NCBI GenBank assembly: GCA_033763135.1
Contig: JANRKY010000229.1
Span: 3,016 to 67,015 of the forward strand
Direction: 5' to 3'
Length of the DNA: 64,000 nucleotides
Origin: DALYLB01 sp033763135
Lineage (GTDB): Bacteria > Acidobacteriota > Blastocatellia > RBC074
Shown: in pieces, positions 17,701 through 24,600 of the stretch
Numbering within the stretch: position 1 is the first letter of the stretch
How the letters are laid out: every line of letters begins with the position of its first letter
Notes under the pieces: model-generated
Database searches by the model: none
Told to the model about the DNA's origin: nothing
The model's input: only the letters and a program-made list of their open reading frames with translations
Translations under genes and position numbers: made by a program

Positions 17701-20700
17701 GCGTTCCACGAGGGGCGTCGAATCCGGGGGTCTGAAAATCGTATCGATTGCGCGATGAATCGATGAAATATCCGCGCGCATGATGAACGTCTCCGGGGTC
17801 GAAACGGTATCCGGCCAGCGCCGGCAGGCCTTGCCGAAACGCCTGCGGATATTCCTCAGTCCAATCGATTGCGCCGTCAGGGTCGAAAAAGACTGGAATT
17901 GCCGCCGGTGCGTCGGGCTCCTCGCCGCGATAAGCCTCGGCCAAAAGATCCTCAGTCGTTACGAGCGTTTCGGTTCTGATCACCGCGCCGAACTCGCCGA
18001 GGTCGCCGAGCGGCAACCCGATGAATGCTTCGCCATCGTAGTAATTGAACCCTTGAGCGATCAATGCTCGCGGCGCTTCGCCGTTAAACGCCTGCTCCTG
18101 CAATTGCGCGATCGTCAACGCCGGCGCCGCCTGATCCGAAGGCGGGTAAATCTGAAAGGTGTTTGAGCTTGCGCGGCGATCGACGATGTACTTTTCATCA
18201 TCACGCTGAGCGTAGCTCATTACTTCCAACGTCGTCAGATAATCCGTTCCCGGCCGCGCGTCGACCTCGAAATCTCTCCAACCTCGCGGGCATGCGATTT
18301 GAAGCTGGCGTCGCGGCTGTCCGTGATCGTCGTAATCGCCGGTGTAGCGGATCTGCGTCATTGGATCATCGCCGCGCTCCCATTGCGTGACGCGGTGCGC
18401 GAGCAGATGGGGAAAGAAGATGCGTTGGTTGTCGGTCTCAGCCGCCGGAGAGTCTATTTCTCGTACATCAAAAAAAGATTCGGTGACGGTGTATAGCCGA
18501 TTTTCCCGCGGAGTGTCGTCAAGTGCATATACTTCAGTTCGCAACGAGGTGCCGCGCAACGCCCGCAGCGCGTCGCGCCTGTCACGCCGCTGCTCGAGCT
18601 CATTTAAGAACTCTTGCAACCGTCCACGCTCAGCGCTGAAGAAGGGAGCGTCTTGTTGCCAATATTCATGGCCGTGGTCGACAGCCGTCCATTCTCCGAA
18701 CTCATCGCCCACCGGCCCCAGATGAAACCAGGATTTAGTCAGGGTAGGCGGCGAATAATGCGCTTCGTCGACGCGAGCAAATGGATCTGTGCTGGCTGCC
18801 AGCGCTTGATAGATATCGAAAGTTTCCGTGCTCAAAGCTTCGACGTAGCCGAAACCGCGATATTCGCGTTCCCCGCCGTCCCAGTAACCATGGTGATAGC
18901 GGTACTCCGTGGTCAGGCGGCCACGGGAAAACTCATCGATCGCCACGACTTTGGAGACGACTTGAACCGGAAAAGGCAACGGCGTTCTCCAGCGCGTTTC
19001 TGGGCGAGCTTGGTCGCGCAGGTATTCCTCGGTGGATGATCGATAAGCAACCTGCGTGATCGCCCCGCGATGATTATTCATCTCATTCAGCACATAGGGC
19101 TTTGCTCCGCGGGTGAAATCGAGGAAAAAGAATCGTTCGCGTCGATTGCCCAGATCACTCAGACTCCACAGGATGCCGGCGACGCCGGCGCCGAGCAGAT
19201 CCACCAGGCGCACATCATCCTGGTTGGTGAATGCCGGCGTGCCGTCGATTCGGATTGGCTCGCTCCATGCGTTTCCGCTCTGGTTGATCCAGAGCGTGAT
19301 CTCGCAGTGATCGACGAAAACCAGGTCGGCCAAACCGTCGCCATCGACATCCGCAATCAGAATCTGGCGCGGGTCGTAGTTCGCCGGAAAGCGCGGACTG
19401 TTGCGCATGTGAACCCGCCGGCCCCAATTCCCGTAACCGAGGTTGGCCCAGTACTCGATGTTGCCGTCATGCACCAACACGATATCCTGCAACCCATCCC
19501 CACTCATGTCCGCCCAGCGCACGCGTGAGTCGCTGAAATTGACATTGGGAAAGTCGGGCAACGCTCGGCGTTCCACCCACCGGGTTTCGCCCCAGCCTTC
19601 ACGCGGATCGTTGAAATAGCATTCCAGACGGTCAGCGGAGCGGATCGCATCGGTGACGCCGTCGCCGGTCAGATCGACCAGCTGCACGTCCGCCCCTTCC
19701 AGCGCAACACTTGGCGCGGTCCGGTAGCGTTGGAAGGAGCGGCGGTCCCAATGTCCGTCGAAACGCAAAGGGTAGTAGCCGGAGAATCCAGGTGCGCTGA
19801 CGAGCAAATCCATACGGCCATCACCATTCGCATCGATCAATTGCACCCCAGGATCGCGAAGCGATACCCCCGCCGGCGCTTCCGTCATCAATCGCGGAAG
19901 GTCAAAGCGTCCGCCGCCGAGATTGCGCCAGTAGCGCACGGCGCCATTCATCTCGATGAAATCCGGCAGGCCGTTGCCGAAGAGGTCGACAAGTTCCAGT
20001 TCCGGGCTGGACAAGGTTGCGGCAGGCAACCCCTGCCCCTGCAGTGGGAAGAAATCGCGTCTGCCTGGGGCAAAGTGGCTGTAGCCGAATTCAAGGGGGG
20101 GCAGTCGTTGAGATCGCTGATCCGGCAATGGCTGAGACTCGTCGTGGCCGATGACGTGAATTTGGCTGAGCAGCGAGGCGCCGTTGAGCGGCAGCGCACT
20201 GCGGTCAACCGGAATTACCGGGATGCCTCCGACGTCAACCGGCTCGTTCTTCGAGGCGTCATCGACGGCTAGCCGCTGGTCAAGGTAGACAAACCTATAG
20301 CTGCGAACCAAACGCGGCTCGCCAGCGTGGGTGCGCACCTCGATGCGCTCGCAACGTCTGGTGGTGCGAATCTGAAATCCTGATAGGTGGCTTGAAAACG
20401 GATCAGGGCGATCCGCGTAGATGAAATCCACCGAAACGAGAAACGGTTCGGCGCCGATGGCGGGCTGGTCAATCTCGACGTACTGAATCCGCCTCAGGTA
20501 GATTTGCGCCCACTCGCCATTGACATTGTCAGGGTCGGCCTCATATGCATAGCGAATGCGGTTTCCGAACGGGTCCCGTGTTTCTGTCAGCATCCAGGCG
20601 AAAACATGGGAGGAGTTCGCGGGATCGGCGATATCTGCGCGCGTATTAATCTGGTCATTAAAGCGGTCAGGTATGCCATAAGTGCTCACCAAACCGTCCT

Positions 20701-21133
20701 TGGAGTGCACCACCCAGTGACTATTGCGGGCGTCGCGATGGTATTCGATGCGGGCAAACAGGCCTTCGGTTCTCGGGCGGTATCGTATGACGCCGGGGAA
20801 ATCGCCGGCCACGGGAACCAGGTCTTCAGCGCCAGATAGTACAAAGGTGTCGTCGGCGTCGCGATAGCGCGGGATACCACTTGATGTTTTGCGAGCAACC
20901 CCGGGGATGCTCAGTTGCCAGCCCAGTCCGAACGGAGAGTTACCGTTGCCCGAACTGTATACGAGGGCCAGACTGGGCTGGACGCCGTTCCGGCCGTTCG
21001 GAAGCGAGATGGGTACCGTAAAGTTGCCGGTGCCGGTGAACAGATCCGGAGAAAAGGTCTCGCCCATACCTTGCAGGGCGCCGCCTCCCTTCGGCAGGGA
21101 AATGATAGAGCTGGGGGTGGTAACCTCGGACAT
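13922..21133 (-). CDS. Fused TcB-TcC Tc toxin cocoon protein with RHS core and C-terminal effector
   Basis: The 2403 residues correspond to TcB (~1475) plus TcC (~950) in one chain. It starts with the SpvB domain (SLPKGGGALQGMGE, FSPDLFTGTGNF). About six FG-GAP/VCBS-type calcium-loop modules follow between ~380 and 660 (for example DANGDGRMD, DMSGDGLQD, DVDGDGLAD). Then come the TcdB middle region (~690-830) and RHS/YD repeats from ~1260 to ~2050. The RHS core has RYRFTGKERDEESG, then PDPLGPVDGLSLY and IDPQG, with aspartates 2110, 2116 and 2133 in the autoproteolysis-type motif. TcB and TcC form a hollow cocoon that encloses the cleaved C-terminal effector. Residues 2137-2403 are the variable tip. 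Start: ATG 21133 with GAGGAG seven bases upstream. The gene precedes TcA in transcription. Confidence 0.92.
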   Translation of the reverse strand: MSEVTTPSSIISLPKGGGALQGMGETFSPDLFTGTGNFTVPISLPNGRNGVQPSLALVYSSGNGNSPFGLGWQLSIPGVARKTSSGIPRYRDADDTFVLSGAEDLVPVAGDFPGVIRYRPRTEGLFARIEYHRDARNSHWVVHSKDGLVSTYGIPDRFNDQINTRADIADPANSSHVFAWMLTETRDPFGNRIRYAYEADPDNVNGEWAQIYLRRIQYVEIDQPAIGAEPFLVSVDFIYADRPDPFSSHLSGFQIRTTRRCERIEVRTHAGEPRLVRSYRFVYLDQRLAVDDASKNEPVDVGGIPVIPVDRSALPLNGASLLSQIHVIGHDESQPLPDQRSQRLPPLEFGYSHFAPGRRDFFPLQGQGLPAATLSSPELELVDLFGNGLPDFIEMNGAVRYWRNLGGGRFDLPRLMTEAPAGVSLRDPGVQLIDANGDGRMDLLVSAPGFSGYYPLRFDGHWDRRSFQRYRTAPSVALEGADVQLVDLTGDGVTDAIRSADRLECYFNDPREGWGETRWVERRALPDFPNVNFSDSRVRWADMSGDGLQDIVLVHDGNIEYWANLGYGNWGRRVHMRNSPRFPANYDPRQILIADVDGDGLADLVFVDHCEITLWINQSGNAWSEPIRIDGTPAFTNQDDVRLVDLLGAGVAGILWSLSDLGNRRERFFFLDFTRGAKPYVLNEMNNHRGAITQVAYRSSTEEYLRDQARPETRWRTPLPFPVQVVSKVVAIDEFSRGRLTTEYRYHHGYWDGGEREYRGFGYVEALSTETFDIYQALAASTDPFARVDEAHYSPPTLTKSWFHLGPVGDEFGEWTAVDHGHEYWQQDAPFFSAERGRLQEFLNELEQRRDRRDALRALRGTSLRTEVYALDDTPRENRLYTVTESFFDVREIDSPAAETDNQRIFFPHLLAHRVTQWERGDDPMTQIRYTGDYDDHGQPRRQLQIACPRGWRDFEVDARPGTDYLTTLEVMSYAQRDDEKYIVDRRASSNTFQIYPPSDQAAPALTIAQLQEQAFNGEAPRALIAQGFNYYDGEAFIGLPLGDLGEFGAVIRTETLVTTEDLLAEAYRGEEPDAPAAIPVFFDPDGAIDWTEEYPQAFRQGLPALAGYRFDPGDVHHARGYFIDSSRNRYDFQTPGFDAPRGTPLASRDPMGRETAIVYDQFSLLPERVTDSAGMSVTARNDYRVLKSDLITEPNGNRSAVTFTPLGLPASIAMMGRAEEAPIGDTLEAPGTRFEYDLLAYDNSPADNRQPVFIRTIRRVHHVTDLHIPVETREETIESIEYSDGFGRLLQTRIQAEDVLFGAGVFGNETLSADQTDAAGTAASVIGRRRATEDPSNVVVSGWRIYDNKGQIVEKYEPFFDAGWDYLSLEEAAQQREAGLRNLFGQRAQQFYDPRGQLIRTVNPDGSEQLVIYGAAIDLADPDNFIPTPWEAYTYDANDLAPLSEGRDADDNPIPLKDRAPENHHFTPSSFEIDALGRKIRNVKRNGGGPQNEIETISTYDIRGNLLTVRDALGRTAFSYGYDFANRTTRVQSIDAGIKRTVYDAAGSTIEQRDSRGALILTAFDQLNRPVDVWARDDAMQIVTLRQHLVYGDNPAEIGVDETAARQNNLWGRLAAHYDEAGLVLALSYDFKGNLLEKARQAISDQEILSVFSGAANNNWRISAYQIDWQPEGSSINARAAAILETTVYRTTNRYDALNRVTEIEYPRDVENERKILRPGYNRAGALESVSFDGDVYVERVAYNARGQRTLIAYGNGVMTRYAYDPRTFRMSRLRSERFSRPDETSYQPVGAALQDFAYEYDLAGNITAIRDRVLESGIPNTLPGVDALDREFTYDPIYRLLSATGRECDIRPDAPPWADAPRCTDLTRTRAYTERYEYDLLDNMLSLRHQNNTGGFSRNFTLNADNNRLATMTIGQSDFDYAYDASGNLSRETTSRNFEWDCASRLKAFRTQTEAAEPSVFAQYFYDASGMRVKKVTRLQGGQFEATTYLDNHFEHHRRSEQENNSLHVMDGEERVALVRAGVPFPDDFQPATQFLLADHLSSCGTVLGSAGELIHREEFTPYGETSFGSFARKRYRFTGKERDEESGWNYHGARYFVSWIGRWSGPDPLGPVDGLSLYIYVNANPIVKIDPQGKEGKKAVIHTPNTLIVTVEAPGHKRRNDGDFTVSPGQEDPDSFVSQITMDFSTRRGFEVANFLGSDSEKVEEQVKNKISDFRDSNPNGFVVAVGHSKGAANLIHVSEDTAIDLLITIDPENESDFFDYEVNENVENLINYYTNPDYGFIGGEEVSTTGHTNAVNIFVPNSTHTLIDNQLRFVVSEDIEFAIFEAPRIVADLFLNDTGKNLWKDLGNTTLAGLLLNRIAKAIWRTEKEIKQAVASGSKTDEQLGKTTIKEFNKKNARK

Positions 21134-21275
21134 ATGGCTCTCCTCAGTTCACAGGCACACCAGGCCGCCCAATCGGATGAGCGGCCGCCCGGCGCCTCAA
21201 GTTCTGCCGCGCGGCAGCCTCGATGTGGGCAGAGCACCTGAGGTCAGGATACTTTTCGATAGGCGCGAAAGAATA

Positions 21276-21347
21276 GGAACGCGGATGACGCGGACGCAGG
21301 GGATTTTCGCGGATCTGATCCGTACTGATCCGCGTCATCCGCGTTCC
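21276..21347. repeat. 19-bp perfect inverted repeat (GCGGATGACGCGGA family)
   Basis: GGAACGCGGATGACGCGGA (21276-21294) is perfectly complementary to 21329-21347, with a 34-base loop that itself contains GCGGATCTGATCCGT. It lies in the ~500-base gap between the A2M and TcB-TcC genes, both on the minus strand. It resembles a dispersed intergenic hairpin rather than a terminator, as no T-run follows on either strand. Confidence 0.65.
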
Positions 21348-21494
21348 CATTGACTCGGATCTGGAAAAGTGTCCCGACATCCGGGCGAGCACATATAGTG
21401 CTCTGCCGCAGCGGTCAGTGCAAGGTGTTGGGGCGCGTTAAAATCAACTTCCCGAAGGAGCGATCGCAGGCCTCGGCACACTTCGAGCATCGGA

Positions 21495-21582
21495 AGAAAT
21501 GGATAGGATTGGGAATTTTCAGGCCATCCTGTCAATCCTGTCCATTTCTCCTCCTGACCACAAAATTCCTCAGCATCAGAAC
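21495..21582. repeat. Decayed copy of the CAGGAT hairpin/MITE-like element
   Basis: Contains a shortened hairpin with CAATCCTGTCCATTT on one arm and a diverged AAATGGATAGGATTG on the other. The conserved right end CTCCTGACCACAAAAT...CAGCATCAGAA is shared with 36381-36411. The left terminal repeat is not recognisable, so this copy looks truncated. It lies just downstream of the A2M gene. Confidence 0.6.
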
Positions 21583-21638
21583 AATTGAACTGCTGTTTAC
21601 GCGCGTCATTGCACGAGCAGCGCAAGCGGCAGCCGCGC

Positions 21639-24600
21639 TCAACGGACGACGAAGCGGACGGGCGCGAGCGCGACGCGGGCTTCGGGGTTGTAATAATCGT
21701 AGAGCGTGGAGGGCGCGGTCTGCGCGCGGATGCCGTAGCGGGGGCGGAAGGTGAAGGAGAAGTCCGTGCCGCCGGCGCGGGGCCACAGATAGACGACCAG
21801 GCGATCGGGCAGGACGTCGTAATGATTGAGATCCCAGCCGGCCTCCTTCACCGCGCGTTCGAGCGAGGCGCGATCGACCTCGGCGCCGGGCGGGAGGCCG
21901 ATCTCGCCGAGCAGCATCCCATAGCCCCGGTGGCCGATGCGTTCGGCGGTCACGCGGCAGGTGACCGTTTCGCCGATCGCGGCAGTCGATTTGTCGAACT
22001 GAACCGACAACCGCAGCGCGCTCGCCGCGCCCGGCCGGAGGGCTTCGCGGCGCGCCGCGGAGGCGTTCGTCCAGGGCTCGTAATGGGTCTCGACGAGCTG
22101 TGCGGTCGCGCGGGCGGCGTTGCCGGAGCGCCGGATCTCCACGCGGTTGCGGCCCGGCGTCAACAGCGCGCCGAGGTCCATCGCAATCGGGCTGCTCAGG
22201 CGATCGGCCGGCGGCAGGGCGATCGCGGCGAGGCGGCGTCCATTGACGAAGATCTCGGCCTGCCCGCCCGCATCGGCCATATCGCCCCGGGCGTCGTTCA
22301 GGCTGACCAGCGCATCGAGAACATTGATCGTCGCCTGCGTCGAGAGCCACACGCCGTACCGATCCTTGTTGCGCATCAGAAAGAGCAGACCGCGGTTCGC
22401 CAGCTCGTCGTCCTTCGTTCCGGCCTGCCGCAGCGCCTTGACGACGAGCGCCGTCGACTCGATCCTTCCCGCCAGCCCCCAACCGTAAAACGGCGTGTTC
22501 GTCTCCAGATTCCAATACGCGCCGCCGGCCTCTTCGCGGGCGAGCGAGCGCAATCGGGCCAGCGGCTTCTCGGCGGCCGGGCGGTCTCCCGCGTCGAGCA
22601 GGGCGAGCGCCAGGGAGGCGATCAGATAGGGTTCGTCGATCTCTTCCGCGCGCCGGGCGAGATAGTCGAGCGCGCGTTTCAGCGCGGCGGCGCGCGCCGG
22701 GTCGAGCTTCGCTCCGGCGGCGGCGTCGATGGCCAGCACGCGCGCGACGAAGGCCGTCTGGAGCGCCGTGCGGCGCGAATCCTCTTCCCGCCCCCAGAAT
22801 CGCGCGATCCATCGTCCGTCGGGTTGCTGGTTCTTGATCAGCCACTGGCGCGCCTTTTCGACGACCTCCTCGTCGACGGCGACGAACGGCCGGGCATCGG
22901 TCAAAAACCGGACGGCGTAGGCGGTCAGCGCCAGATCGGATTCGCCGAAGCCCCAATAGCTGAAGCCTCCGTCCTCGCCGCGATACCCGAGCAATCGTTC
23001 ATAGCCGCGCTGCGCGTACCGGCGGGCCTTCGCGGCGATCTCGGGCGCGCGCTCGTCCTGGCCCCGCAGAGATCGCAGGGCCATCACGTTCGGATAGCTC
23101 GTGGAGATCGTCTGTTCGGCGCAGCCGTGGGGCCGCTGCAGGATGCCCTCGATGCTTTCGAGCGCGTGGGCCAGCAGATTCGGATAGATCTTCAATTCCG
23201 CGCGCGAACTTCCCGGGATCGCGTTCTCCGCGATGAAAAGCTCCATCGCGCCGGCATCGGCGAAGACGGCGCTCGCCGCCTGCGTGACCTCTTCGCCGTC
23301 CGGGTGGACATTCACCGGCCGCTCGATCGCGTCGCCCGCCTCCACGCCGATCGCGGTGACGCGTTGCCTGCCGTCGCGGATCGACGCCGCGGCGCGAAAA
23401 TCGAAGAGCACGCGCGCGGCGTCGCCCGCGGCGATCTCCGCGCGTTTTCGCGCCGGGCCAAGCAGCGTGAACCAGCTCTCGGGTTTCATGACGGCCTCGA
23501 CCGTCTGCGGCCGCGGCAGATAGTTGCGCAGCACGACGGGCAGCGAGATCTCATCGCCCTCGGTCAGCACTCGCGGCGGGTCGTGTTCGGCGAAGAAGGG
23601 TTGAAAGGCGGCGAACTCCTTTTCGGCCACCGCGATCTCGCCGTCCGCGGTCGAGCCCACGACCTTCATCTTCCAGGTGGTGATGTTGTCGGCGAGCTTG
23701 AACGTCGCCACGGCGCGCCCATGTCTGTCGGTCTCGATCATCGGGCGCCAGACGAGCGTCTCCTGAAAGTGCTCGCGCAACCGCGGCGTCGACGAATCGG
23801 ATCTCATCGCGAGTTGCGCGCCGGGCGCGAGTTTCGCGAGGCCCGCGGCCCCTCTGCCGTTGCCCGGCAAATCCGCGACCTGGGCGGCCATCATCGAGTT
23901 GGCCTCGGTCTGCATCTCCGCTCCGGCGCCTGTCACGGCGACGGCCTCCGAGACCGTGCCGACATCCAGCGTCAGGTTCAGCGTGGTCATGGTCTGAGAC
24001 TGCACGGGAACATCGACGACGATCATCGCCTTGAATCCGGGCGATTCGCACCGGACCTCGTATCGTCCGGCGGACAGATTGCGGATCAGGAAGTCGCCCG
24101 CTTCTTCGGTGCGAACCTGGTGCGTCTGGCCGGTGGCGAGGTTTGTCGCCCTGACGCTCGCGCCGGCGATCGCCGCTCCCGTCGGGTCGATCACCACGCC
24201 GCTGAGCGCGCCCGCGTCGCCGGTCTGGATCGTTCCGCCCGCAAGCGGCTTCGCCGCGGAATCCTGGCCGGTCCTCTCCGAATAAACGCGCGAAAACTCC
24301 GCGAGCGTGAAATCGTCGGGGGACTCCGGCCTTCCATCCGCGCCGCTGCTGCGCAACAGGATGAAGTTGATCCGCTGCGTGACCGGCTTCATCTGACTCT
24401 TCGGCTGCCCGGCGGATTGTAGATTGTCGTAACTGATGACGGCCCGGTCCGCGTAGCGGAAACGATTCGAGAAGAGGGCGCGCCACGCATTTCCCCATGC
24501 ATCGCGATAGGCGCTCGCCGGCAGACCGCCTCGCTCCAGCACGGCGCGCAGTTGACTTTCATTCTCGGGAAATTCGGCGGTCGCTCTGAAGTGCGCGGCA

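Noticed and set aside
21134..21638. Possible short genes in the gap between A2M and TcB-TcC
   Set aside because: Frames there cross inverted repeats, have no ribosome-binding site and no coherent protein sequence.
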